Shown: positions 10,143 to 19,117, numbered from the stretch's first letter. The stretch: 21,669 nt of DNA from Larix sibirica (GCA_004151065.3 NWUY0300063344.1:1-21669); one strand, 5' to 3'. Notes: a model not told the origin generated them from the sequence alone. A program made the numbers and translations.

Positions 10143-10789
10143 TGATTAAGGATGGATATAGAGTTGCATTTGTCATGCAAACCTAGATGAGGTTTTTGGA
10201 TATCACTCCAACATGCATGTTTTATTTTGTTTAGAGGAAGGTTGATATTTATTATATCTATTACACTGAACTTTTAGGGATTCCAATAATTTAAAAATAT
10301 GTTTAGGTTTATCTTGATCCAAAATTTTATAGTATTGAAGCCCCAAATTCCATAAATAATAGTATAGGGATAAAGTCTCTTGCTAATGAAGAGTCCAATC
10401 TTAATGAGGTTGTTATGGTATTTGAAAAGAAACACTCCTATACACTAGAATAACTTATTAAATTCAATACAACATACGGTGATATTTTGTTAAGATGGAA
10501 TAATGTTGATATTCTAACTTGGGTAGAAAAGAATCACATTGAAAAACATGGTGAAAAATGGTAGAATAAGATGTTATATACCAAATACTTAGGGATTATA
10601 GTGCATTGTACATATGATTATAATCTTTATTTGATTAGAATTAATGCGAAGAATAATCATGAATTCCAAAATACATCATGGAATATGAACAAAAGCTCAT
10701 ATATAAATGTCTAATATGTGATTCTTGTTGATAAATTTCATTCAAACATTAGAGTTATTCTAGGCATGTTAGTGGTATTAGAGCCCTAG
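10143..10789 (+). pseudogene. Unidentified coding-like frame with stops
   Basis: One plus-strand frame can be read for about 215 codons with seven in-frame stops before the terminal tag at 10787-10789. That is fewer than expected for a non-coding frame of this AT content. Phrases include IKDGYRVAFVMQT, VYLDPKFYSIEAPNS, LANEESNLNEVVMVFEKKH and YGDILLRWNNVDILTWVEK. The wording looks like real, mixed-composition protein rather than low-complexity translation. I do not recognise the family. It could be a fragment of a host gene carried by a retroelement or an unfamiliar part of an element's own ORF. No start codon or upstream motif can be assigned. Confidence 0.3.
10773..10785 (+). other. Possible primer-binding site (initiator tRNA-Met type)
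   Basis: The 13 bases tggtattagagcc match the common plant retrotransposon primer-binding site complementary to initiator tRNA-Met (tggtatcagagcc) at 12 of 13 positions. If real, an LTR would end just upstream, and ggca|tgttag precedes it. It falls inside the coding-like frame that ends at 10789, which argues against it, and no paired LTR was found. Confidence 0.35.
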
Positions 10790-11732
10790 TGTTTTTTTAT
10801 AACTCCATTACCACATTTGGTTTTCTCTAGCCATACATTACATCTACGTCATTCCAAACCTGCTTATTGTTACCTCCAATCCAGTGTAGTGTTACCTTTA
10901 GAACTGCATACTGTGGTATTATGTTAAAGGTATTTTGTTATGCTTTCCATTATGTTCCAACTAATAGATATTAATTTATGTGTTTAGAGAAACCATATTC
11001 ACAAGTTATTCATTACTTACATCTTACTAAATTCTCATATTGCCTTTTCATAGTATATGCCTCTATGTATCTACATCTACATATCTACCTTTGTGTGCTA
11101 GTTCACATACTACATATTAGTGTTACAAAATGTTATTCTTATTACCAAAGGTATTGTTACCTCTCCACATATTACTTTGTTTTAGTATCACCTTTTCACA
11201 TCAATGTTATTATACATTACTATCATGCATGACCATTACATGTGCATTCTAATATTACCTTTGGTTTGACCTATTCAAGTAGATATTCTCATAATGGTTT
11301 AACCTACTATATATTCCATTGGTACCATAATAAGAAACCCTAATCCACTAGTGATATCTGTATCATAATCATAAGTGCTATCACATCAAGTATTTGTATT
11401 GGTATTTTGGATACATATTGTTATTGATATCACATACAATCCATAATCTACCAATTATTCAATGCTATCAATGCATGATGTCAATGCTATCATATGTCAT
11501 GGTATAAATTATACCAATGCTATCACATTTTCTACTAGCTTTTGTATATGCCCACATACTCATTATACCACTCTTTAGAAGTAGAGTCAAGACTCCATAA
11601 TTCTATCATTTCTCCAAATAACTATTGTATTGTTAAATTACAAACACAATATATTGTAGAGTATTGCAATAAATTGTATTTGCAAAGTACATTGGAGAGC
11701 TTGTAGATTGTATTTCCATCTTTGTACCTTCT
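10790..11732. other. Pyrimidine-biased AT-rich stretch with recurring short words
   Basis: The plus strand is rich in T, C and A, with recurring words such as ttaccttt, tattgttacctc, tatcacat and caatgctatca, notably at 11461-11535. It looks like a diverged array or low-complexity LTR/leader DNA. The 84-codon frame at 10978-11232 is Tyr/His/Leu-rich, translating this composition, and is not treated as a gene. By position it may include the LTR or leader of the copia relic to its right. Confidence 0.35.
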
Positions 11733-11759
11733 ACTTAAGAAAATACATGTTTCTTAAGT
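11733..11759. repeat. Perfect 10-bp inverted repeat (hairpin)
   Basis: Arms acttaagaaa (11733-11742) and tttcttaagt (11750-11759) are exact reverse complements around the 7-base loop atacatg. It lies about 85 bases before the first gag-like frame of the copia relic, where an R/U5 or leader segment would be expected. A role in polyadenylation or RNA structure is only a guess. Confidence 0.85.
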
Positions 11760-11844
11760 GATTTTTTATTAAAGATTCATTCTATTGTCTCAATTGTCAA
11801 TGCAATGCTTAGTGGTATGGAGAATTACGCATAATGTTTAAGAA

Positions 11845-12480
11845 ATGTCAAGAACGCTCTTATTTTTAATGATATATGGGACTGCATTTGTGAACAAGAG
11901 AATGATGTTGCACCTATTGAACCTACTAACACACAAAGGGATTACAATATGGAAGAACAGACATAATAAATCATATGCATTTATCACTGCTATAGTAAGT
12001 GAAGAGGTGAGTCCTCATATCATATCTATTAAGTATTTTTATGGTGCTTTGAAGAGATTGAAAGATTTGTATGACTGACACACAAAATTAGGGCTCATTC
12101 AAATTTGGTTGAAGTTGTTTACCCTAGAGTTGAAGGATAATGATGTCATGGATTTAGCATCATAAATTAAATCCATTTTTGCTCGAAATTAATGCCTCTA
12201 GTGTGAAGTTAGATATTTCTCTCACAATATTCATTAAGGAACTCTACCTCACAAATTCTTACTACCTTGAATCATTTCAAGCCATTGGCTAATTGAAGTC
12301 CCTCACATTTGACTCATTGCTAGAGAAATTTATAGAACTTGAATAAGTGTTTTAAAAGAAGACAATTAATCAACCTCTTGAAGAGACCATGTTCAATGCT
12401 TAGAAAGGAAGAATCAATCACACGACTCTTCTAGAGGAGATGAAATTAGGAGAGGCCGTGGAAAAAATAATTTCAACGGT
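11845..12480 (+). pseudogene. Copia-type gag pseudogene
   Basis: Decayed Gag pieces appear in several frames. Near 11960-12078 the frame reads NKSYAFITAIVSEEVSPHII followed by ALKRLKDLYD, resembling the A-x-x-I...A-W-x-x-L-x-x-x-Y/F segment of plant copia Gag (UBN2-like). Near 12200-12350 it reads DISLSTFIKELYL and FDSLLEKFIELE. A basic RRGRGKNNFNGWG tract at 12450-12483 is the usual RG-rich tail before the zinc knuckle. No continuous frame remains. The ATG at 11845 opens only the first 78 codons, and its frame may not be the original start. Confidence 0.6.
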
Positions 12481-12521
12481 TGGGGGGTATAAATAATCAA
12501 GGTGAGAGATTTTATCTTCAT

Positions 12522-12563
12522 TGTGTTCATCGTTAGAAGAATGGGCATGATGAAAAGACATGT
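12522..12563 (+). pseudogene. Copia Gag CCHC knuckle, Cys2 lost and stop inserted
   Basis: The frame reads C-V-H-R-stop-K-N-G-H-D-E-K-T-C. Spacing fits C-x2-C-x4-H-x4-C: Cys1 at 12522-12524, Arg (cgt, one base from tgt) in place of Cys2 at 12531-12533, a tag stop at 12534-12536, His at 12546-12548 and Cys at 12561-12563. The motif would bind element RNA in the particle. Confidence 0.7.
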
Positions 12564-12720
12564 AGAATTCCATGGGAGAAGATATGAAGAAGAATGAGAA
12601 GAAAGAAGGAAAATGTAAAGCTCTTGAATTAGGTGAAGTTACTAAATTCAGTTTAGTATTGGACATTACAATATTGGTGTAAATTAAGTTCCATGCAATA
12701 CTTAAATTTCTTCTTGGAAA

Positions 12721-12786
12721 GATACTTGGCTTATTGAAATAGGTGCTACCTACAACATGAATTTTAAGAAATACTTATTTGAATAA
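12721..12786 (+). pseudogene. Copia protease active-site region, catalytic residues lost
   Basis: The frame reads DTWLIEIGATYNMNFKKYLF. In copia proteases this segment is W-x-x-D-S-G-A-T-x-H-M. Here Asp is replaced by Glu (12736-12738) and Ser by Ile (12739-12741), while Gly-Ala-Thr remain. The enzyme would normally process the polyprotein. A stop follows at 12787-12789. Confidence 0.7.
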
Positions 12787-12819
12787 TTGAATCATAATGT
12801 AGGCCTATATAGTATACTT

Positions 12820-13755
12820 TCCAGATAAATCCATCCTCAAAGCTAAGGGAAATGGAACCATAAATCTCAAATTGACTAGATTCATAGACTTTCTATTGCA
12901 CATTGTTATTTGTCCTTAAGAGTTGCAACTGAACCTATTAAATCTTAAGCACATTTAAAAGTAAGGACATTACATTCACTTGATTGATGGAAAAGTTGAG
13001 ATAAGTATATCTTTTAACAACCAAGTTATCATGATATGATGGGAAGATGCAAGATCGTTTAAGATAAAAGGGATATATGCAAGGACACAAAATTTTGAAT
13101 ACCACTCTCACCATGATGAAAGAACATTTTCATCTATTTTCTTATGGTATGCTAGATATAGGCATATAAATTATGGTAGTATTATTTTATTGAAGAAGAA
13201 TGGTGTTTATGGTTTTCCCACAATTCCAAGAAAAATGAAGCAATGTGATCCATGTATTCTTTGAAAACACAATAAGCAACCTTTTCATGATTCCAATTCT
13301 AGAGAATGTAAAACATTAGAGTTGATACACTCTTATTTGTGTGTCTCCATGCCTATTTTTTCTACAAATTGTAATAAATATTTCATGTTTTTTATTGATG
13401 ATTACACTAGGATGTGTTTTTTATTTATTCAACCATAAATATAAAGCATTTCAAACATTTAAAATTTTTCATGTCTGGATTGAAAATGAAGTGCACTTTT
13501 GTATTGGCACTCTTTTTAGTGATAATGGAGGGGAAATACTTCTAATGAATTTGAAAAAATATTTTCTAACATGGGATTATGCATCAACCCTCTATTCCAT
13601 ATAATCCTCAGCAGAATGGTGTAGCAGAAATAATGAACAAGACATTCTTGAATATTGTATGTTCCATGTTGTTTTTCAATAATGTGAAATTTATGTCTTG
13701 GGGTGATGTAACTTTATGTGTAGTGTATTTGAGAAACAAAATTCCATCTCATGAT
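12820..13755 (+). pseudogene. Copia GAG-pre-integrase and integrase pseudogene, 5' part
   Basis: Integrase joins the cDNA to host DNA in the nucleus. The His/Cys region reads LWYARYRHIN: the first His is replaced by Tyr at 13148-13150 and the second is at 13163-13165. It is followed by CDPCIL, with Cys at 13244-13246 and 13253-13255 and a stop at 13262-13264. The first catalytic Asp, in the LIHSDLCGPM-type motif, is replaced by Tyr at 13334-13336. FFIDDYTRMCF follows, then a frameshift near 13430. The second Asp is in FSDNGGE (13521-13523) and the Glu in PQQNGVAEIMNK (13627-13629), with another frameshift near 13580. Spacing matches the copia integrase core. It breaks off at the SINE-like insertion. 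Confidence 0.8.
13738..13755 (+). repeat. Target-site duplication, left copy
   Basis: Identical over 18 bases to 13961-13978. The first four A residues may partly be shared with the A-tail, so the minimum certain length is 14-15 bases. Confidence 0.9.
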
Positions 13756-13960
13756 AGCCCCCAAAGGTGTATACTAATTTGAAATAGAGTGTACTATTGA
13801 GGCACTACTTGCGATGTCACGGGTTCAAACCTCGACTAGCCCATGTCCCATGCTGGGGGGTTGTATGCATGCACCTAGGGGTGTAGTGGTAGTGGACAGG
13901 AATTGACTCCATTTCACATGAGTATGATCCCCACTGCATTTTTGGATTCCCATATTAAAA
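13756..13960 (+). mobile_element. SINE-like insertion with internal B box and A-tail
   Basis: A 205-base segment that is not copia sequence lies between two identical 18-base copies of aaaattccatctcatgat (13738-13755 and 13961-13978). It carries a perfect RNA polymerase III B-box-like word, ggttcaaacc, at 13822-13831, about 66 bases from its left end, and it ends in a run of A residues. Long target-site duplications, a 5'-located B box and a 3' A-tail are hallmarks of tRNA-derived SINEs, which move by LINE machinery. The A box is unclear; a weak candidate is near 13771. Left of the insert the frame is codon phase 1 and right of it phase 2. The 223-base offset accounts for this, so both sides were one frame before the insertion. 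Confidence 0.8.
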
Positions 13961-13978
13961 AAAATTCCATCTCATGAT
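13961..13978 (+). repeat. Target-site duplication, right copy
   Basis: Right-hand copy of the 18-base duplication flanking the SINE-like insert. Copia coding sequence resumes immediately after it with LGNKTLYEML. Confidence 0.9.
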
Positions 13979-14587
13979 CTTGGCAACAAGACTTTGTATG
14001 AAATGTTGTATGGATGCATTCTTTCGTTGAGGCATCTCATGGGTTTTGGTTTCACATGTTATTCCTCAGATACTAAACAGTAGAAAAAATGAATTTGGTG
14101 CAAGAAGTCAACAGTGAATTTTCTTGGGGTGCTCAAATACCACCAAGGTATATCATATTTCCAAAAGATAAATACAAAAATTCTTCTTTCCATAGATGTA
14201 ATTTTTCTTAAAATGAATAAATATGACAAGACTATTGAGAGGAAGCTTGATCATATGAATAAATTTATCCATTTAAATACATATAATCAATTTCATAATG
14301 GTATTCCACATATTGAAGGATGGATCTCTATCTTGGATCAATCTTTGGATTCTCCTTTTGTAGCACCATCTCCCCCTCATGGGGAATATCTAGCCACTTC
14401 ATCAGAACAAGAGGTTCAATTGGATGATGTGATTGAGAGGATTGGAATAATAAATATCGATGAGAATGTAGGACCATCTAAATTAGTTGAAAAACCTATA
14501 CCCTCACTAATATTTCCAAAGCGGGTCATGAAGGATCTTGAAAGTGTTCATCTTGATGAGGTTTGAAAGACGAGATCCAAAAGTTCT
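13979..14587 (+). pseudogene. Copia integrase C-terminal and connector region, 3' part
   Basis: After the insertion the frame reads LGNKTLYEML and a RHLMGFG segment, the usual stretch after the integrase core in plant copia elements. Stops follow at about 14081 and 14089. It continues in the same frame with SIDVIFLKMNKYDKTIERKLDHMNKF, PHIEGWISILDQSLDSPF, APSPPHGE and an acidic linker to a tga near 14566. This is the low-complexity connector between integrase and RT. The recognisable sequence ends where the left LTR begins at 14588, and no RT motif such as YVDD is found. Confidence 0.7.
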
Positions 14588-14749
14588 TGTTGTTACTCAA
14601 ACTATCAATCCATTAGTTGTTCAAAAATTCCTCTAATAGGAATTTGGTAGTAATACTTTGGAATTAGAATGTTGTTAAATACTGGTCATATTCTCATTTT
14701 CACAAGATATCAAAAGGGATGTTCATTTGTGAATTGTCGAGATCTATCG

Positions 14750-15133
14750 CACATGTTCCCAGCTTTTAATCGGGTCCATTCATGCTAAGGAAGAAGCACA
14801 TGGGATGTAAAGGGAGTTCTACCTGCCCATGGTTCATATATATCACACATGTTTCCATGCGTTAATGTGGGTTGTTCATGCTAAGTAACAAGAACACAAT
14901 AAAGAAAATGGAGTCCACCCGCCAATGGTTGAGATATATAACACAAGTTTTTATGTGTTAATCTAGGTCATTCGTGCTAAGGAACAAGCATGTGAGATGG
15001 AAAAAGGGGCCTTCCTACCAATGGTCAAGATATATTGAGCATGTCTCATGTTTTTAATCTAGTCCATTATGCTAAAGAACAAGCACGACGCATATAGAGG
15101 GGAGTCCACCCACCAGTGTTCAGGACATATTTA
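14750..15133 (+). repeat. Four 96-bp tandem units inside the left LTR
   Basis: Units start at 14750, 14846, 14942 and 15038, giving an exact 96-base period. Each contains versions of cacatgtttcc, taatctaggtcattcatgctaa, ggaacaagcac, a gagtccacccgccaatgg-like phrase and agatatat. They are diverged from each other, so the array predates the insertion. Repeats in U3 often act as enhancer modules in plant LTRs, which is inference here. Confidence 0.85.
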
Positions 15134-15557
15134 TGGCTATTAATTGATGATCCTTCATCGAGCTAAAGATTAAACAAAATATAAAATATTCTCTTGAGGG
15201 GTCCATACCATGTCAAGAAAAAACTCAATGGGTAAGCAGTCATGAATGAAGCAACACATTGCATAGACCTATCCCCATCATCTTATAACCTCCAACAGTA
15301 AAAGGACACCTGTCCCTCTAGCTCATACAAAAACACAAAAAATGTCAACCTGTCTACTTCACATGTTTGGAGGAATGAGCATATGGAATGTTTGAAGGAG
15401 CCATGAATGGTGGATCACCAGTCAATTACTTGCATCCAATGACTCTTGTGTACTCAAAAGAGAGGGTATTTAATTGCAAATGGATATATTAAAGGAAAAA
15501 TAATTTAGGATCTATATTCGTACCCACTCCAGAAGTTTCTACAATGATATGTGTGAA

Positions 15558-15631
15558 GGCCAAGGGAGTACAAAATAAACAACATTTTGACCCAGGCCAA
15601 GGGAGTACAAAATAAACAACATTTTGACCCA
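15558..15631 (+). repeat. 37-bp perfect tandem duplication in the left LTR
   Basis: The unit beginning ggccaagggagtacaaaat occurs at 15558-15594 and again, identical, at 15595-15631. The right LTR has a single diverged copy (about 20070-20103), so the duplication arose after insertion. Confidence 0.95.
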
Positions 15632-16698
15632 TTCATTCACCAAAAGGTTCTTTTTAGTTGAGCAGGATGCATTTGGAATAGAAAAAAAGGGAATTCATGG
15701 GTATTTAGGGGTCAACCATCCAACTAAAGATTGCAATGAGTTGCCATTAAATCCCGTAATAGGTGGCAAGAAAGAAAATGATAGCATCTACAAATCAGCT
15801 CCAAATTCGTCACTGCATTTGGAAAAGGGCCTCCATTGCCTCTATTTTAGATGAATATGTTGCAAAGGAAAGAATTCCTATTTGTGGGGGGGTGAGACTC
15901 TACCCTAATTTTTAGCTTTCATATTTCTTTCCCAACATACTATATCAGAGATATGTTTCTCATTTTTCAGGGAGAGGGGGGAGAAAATTGTATAGGGGTA
16001 GGATGCCAAAATTTCTCTAAGCTCTATGTAATGGGATATGCAGCGTCAATGCCATATCTTCTCTCATTCTCTTTATTTTCCCTATTGTAGGAATTCTTTG
16101 AAGCTCCTTTTTGTGGAAGGGATAAAAATAGGCCTAGGATTGACATGAAAGGGTCTCTTTCAGTGCCTCCTATTGTAATGAAAAGAACCATTATTCATTT
16201 TATTGTGTAAATCAAGATCGAGGAAAATGTTCCGCTAGACTAAGCACTGAAATTTCCAAGCAATTTAATGTATGTTTCCTTCCATTCTTTGTCTTCCATT
16301 TTGTTAAATAAATCATTGGATCTCTGTTCCTCTCACCCACTTGATTTTTTGTTTGTTGCAACCATTTTCTAGATGGAGTGTATGATTAACTCTCTTCTGT
16401 AGAACATTTTGTAACCGTACATTTGTCTTCCAATTTATGGAACTATGATTAAGGAACCCCAAAAATATTGTTTGGTTGAGTCTTTGTGGCCTAAACTATA
16501 TGAGACCCCTCCACCTTAAAATATAATGTTCAAAGATATCCATGGCAACAAGGGTTGACCTCATGCGCCATAGACCCTTGCTACAATCTAATCAACATAG
16601 CTTAATAGATAGAAAGGGATTTCCTAGGGTGACAGAATAGAATCCTTTAGGCCTACCGATCTAGGGTTCCCTACCTTGGCCCGAGGAGTGGTGCATGT

Positions 16699-17112
16699 TA
16701 TAGACCCAGAACCACATACATCTCTATCGCATATAGCTTCTCAACAATACCATTCATTCAGGTTGGGTTTCTAAGTTTTATTGTATATTATTCTTGAATC
16801 CCATCTTGAAAATACCTTGCTATAATTTTATTATAAAATCTTAGAAGAAGCTTTTATTTCAGTTGCATTTCTACTCTGATTTAGTACATTCCAATATATC
16901 TTGATAATAGAATGTTGCATCTCTTTGTTATCCCTGATCCTCTTTCCCAAAGGCTTGTAATGTTGAAAAGAATGATCCATCATCTGTGTTAGTTTTAATC
17001 ATGACCAACAAGAAGCCTATAAACCCTTGGATAGCAGCAAGGTTCCATCCCTTAATATTGGCTAAAATACTTAACCCCTTGCCTGAAGTATACTTTAAAA
17101 AACCTTCTAAAG
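16699..17112 (+). other. 5' untranslated leader of the gag-only element
   Basis: AT-rich DNA between the left LTR and the first Gag motif. No PBS matching initiator tRNA-Met is clear; tggtgcatg at 16689 shares only the first four bases. No hairpin or other gene was noticed. Confidence 0.4.
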
Positions 17113-17571
17113 TTCAATGGAAATGATCCTAAGTATGGTGACCAACACCTCACCTCTTTACAAGATTTCATTGATAACCTCCTTGTTCATTGCAAAGATG
17201 TGTTCTTTGAAGGGGAGGCTCATTCTTGGTTCAGGCACTTGTCAACTAACTCCATCTCAACTTGTCAACAACTACATGAGATTTTCCTATGAAGGTGGGG
17301 AAAGAGAAAGAACCCAATTTAGATCTTCATAGAATTGTATTCTTTGATAAGAGGCAATGATGAGAGTGTGACTACATTTAGGGATGCATTTCTCAAACAT
17401 TATCATGGAATCCCTAAAAATACAGAGCCTTCAAAGGTTACTTCCATGATAGTTTTTGTCGTTGCCCATGATTTTCAATTTTCACTACTTCTTAGAGGGA
17501 AGCAGTCCACAGATTTGGACTCCATGATTGATGATGCATTAGAGATAGAAGGAAACATGTTTACTCCCTAA
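17080..17571 (+). pseudogene. Gag pseudogene of the LARD-like element
   Basis: One frame reads LLKFNGNDPKYGDQHLTSL, then LLVHCKDVFFEGEAHSWFR, LSTNSISTCQQLHEIFL, ELYSLIRGNDESVTTFRDAFL, VAHDFQFSLLLRGKQSTDL and DDALEIEGNM, before a stop at 17569-17571. The order F-x-G...H...F...G-x-A-x-x-W...W/L-x-x-L...F...L-x-x-x-x-x-x-x-E-S-V is that of Ty3/gypsy-type retrotransposon Gag domains, which assemble the particle. Only two in-frame stops interrupt it, tga at 17290-17292 and tag at 17320-17322. No CCHC knuckle follows. The start codon is not evident. Confidence 0.7.
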
Positions 17572-17767
17572 TTATTGGATTCATGTTACGCCCATTCTTT
17601 CAAACAAAATGAAGGTGAGCAAGGATCTAAAGCTACAATGCATACTTCAATCCCAGTGAATTCTTGTTTACATGAGTGCCTCCTAACATTCTCATAATCC
17701 AAATAAGATAGGAGGGAAACATGTGAGGTTTTATTAAAATTGCAAAATCAATTATTAAAGGAATCCA

Positions 17768-18348
17768 TTGAGCCTGAAAAATAATTTCAACATAATGGGC
17801 CATTTGATCTTTAATGAAATGAGGATGTTCATAAATCTTGAAGAGCACAACCAATATGAAAATATTTATGCATTACCATGTCAATTTGGGGAAGAAATTG
17901 TTAAAAATGATGATGATCAGCCACATTCCTCCATCTCTAAAAATAGTTGGCATCCAAATGATACAAGCTAGGAAAATGGTGATTTGTAGCCTATAGGCTA
18001 TGAAGTAAATGATCCATTTAATGAATCTCCTTCTCTCTCATAATACATTGTTGTAAATGAATACTTAGGATTTTTTAATATTGATTTATAGGATGGCAAC
18101 CATGAAGATGATAAGTTTCAGCACAAAGGACTTGAAAGTAATCAACTACTTGGTGAACCCACCCCATACTTGTTCAATGATGGGGTAAGCAAAAATCAAT
18201 TTCAAACTTCATTGGAGCATGCTTTTGGAATACACCATGAAGACAGTCAACCTTCCATTGAAAAGAATAAGGAATTGAAACCTATATGTGCACCCAATGA
18301 TAAAGGCATTATCGTTCTTTTGGCTGGAGATGATCATCAAAGAGAATG
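17768..18348 (+). pseudogene. Element-specific acidic coding-like frame downstream of gag
   Basis: A plus-strand frame with four internal stops reads HNQYENIYALPCQFGEEIV, YEVNDPFNESPS, NHEDDKFQHKGLESNQ, LEHAFGIHHEDSQP and APNDKGIIVLLAGDDHQRE before a tga at about 18348. It is rich in Asp, Glu, His and Asn, quite unlike chance AT-rich translation. I do not recognise a domain. It could be a C-terminal Gag extension or an extra ORF of this element family. It is in a different frame from gag. Confidence 0.45.
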
Positions 18349-19063
18349 ATATATTCACCATCAATATTTTCACTTTATGGGTAGCAATGACAAAGTAGAA
18401 AAGTTGGATATATGAAGAAGGAAGCAAAGTGGATTGTATGGCTTGGAATCCAATGAAATGTGTATATTTTTTACTCAATATAAAATATGATTTGATTTAT
18501 ACAATTGCAATGTGTATATTTTTTACTCAATAGAAAATATGATTTGATTTATACACTTACATCCAATCCTAAATACATTGAAGAAGAAATATGTCATGAA
18601 GATTTAGTTTTAGCATGGATGAAAGGGAACGTCCACAAGACAAAGAAACAAAGCAAGTGTTGGAAATGGGTGACTCATGCATGCATATCCTCTATTTGTA
18701 CTCAGTTTCATTATACATTTGAGATTGTTGGTTGTAGTTCTAACTTGGTTTGTGCTTCAAGCAATGCTTTCCCCTCTTAGGAACATTTTTCAGTCATTGA
18801 AGATATATTACCCCATCCTTTTGTCCACCAAACCCCAAGGCCATCCACCATTAGAATTCTTCATGCATGGGTTTCATATCCTTATCAAACTACATACATG
18901 GTTGCACTAGAAGTGCCATGTCACCTAATGGGCCCACCTATCAATTAGGTTAGGTAGGTAGGCTTCCAGTTTTCATAGTCAATTCCATCATTTCACTTTC
19001 TGCATTTCCAATTCTTTGTTTTATTTTCCATTTACTATCCTGGAGGAAGGTTTCGAGAAGAAG
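18349..19063 (+). other. 3' interior of the gag-only element, no domain recognised
   Basis: Short open frames (91 codons at 18505-18780, 77 codons at 18677-18910) overlap in different frames without a known motif. The stretch includes the 52-bp duplication at 18457-18560 and a short taggt-type microsatellite near 18944-18961. No protease DSG, RT YxDD or integrase DDE signature was seen on the plus strand. Confidence 0.4.
18457..18560 (+). repeat. 52-bp tandem duplication
   Basis: The unit beginning aatgtgtatattttttactc at 18457-18508 is repeated at 18509-18560 with a few substitutions, for example aatataaaa against aatagaaaa. It lies in the interior of the gag-only element. Confidence 0.9.
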
Positions 19064-19117
19064 CCAATTTTTTACTCCATGCCCAATTTTAACTCTAAAC
19101 CAAATTTTTATTCTATA
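19064..19117 (+). repeat. 18-bp in-phase repeat, three copies
   Basis: Three consecutive 18-base units encode P-I-F-Y-S-M, P-N-F-N-S-K and P-N-F-Y-S-I in the frame of the open reading frame at 19016-19210. Substitutions keep the pattern P-x-F-x-S-x. It sits about 95 bases before the right LTR. Confidence 0.75.

Larger units (their letters stand above)
11820..14587 (+). mobile_element. Ty1/copia LTR retrotransposon relic (gag to integrase-RT connector)
   Basis: The plus strand shows, in the Pseudoviridae order, Gag pieces, a CCHC-type knuckle, a protease active-site region, the GAG-pre-integrase His/Cys region, the integrase core and the start of the integrase-RT connector. The order of integrase before RT is diagnostic for Ty1/copia. 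Many stops and at least four frame changes are present. The relic stops at 14587, where the left LTR of another element begins, and RT and RNase H are not found in the window. A SINE-like insertion interrupts it at 13756-13960. Confidence 0.85.
14588..16698 (+). repeat. Left (5') LTR of the gag-only element
   Basis: Starts tgttgttactcaaac and can be aligned with 19211-21194 throughout. Landmarks are caccc(a/g)cca, acccactcca, gtaggaattct, tggttgagtctttgtggcct and cctagggtgacag. It contains four 96-bp tandem units, a 37-bp perfect duplication that the other LTR lacks, and an AT-rich 3' part. The 3' end is placed where similarity is lost. A PBS candidate beginning tggtgcatg at 16689 would shorten the LTR slightly. 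Confidence 0.75.

Noticed and set aside
10978-11232. 84-codon plus-strand frame rich in Tyr, His and Leu
   Set aside because: It simply translates the pyrimidine-biased repeats of this region and has no motif.
11813-11818. tggtat before the copia gag as a primer-binding site
   Set aside because: Only the first six bases match the tRNA-Met site and no LTR end is recognisable. Too weak to annotate.
13822-13831. A tRNA gene around the ggttcaaacc B-box
   Set aside because: No cloverleaf can be drawn around it. The target-site duplications and A-tail fit a SINE instead.
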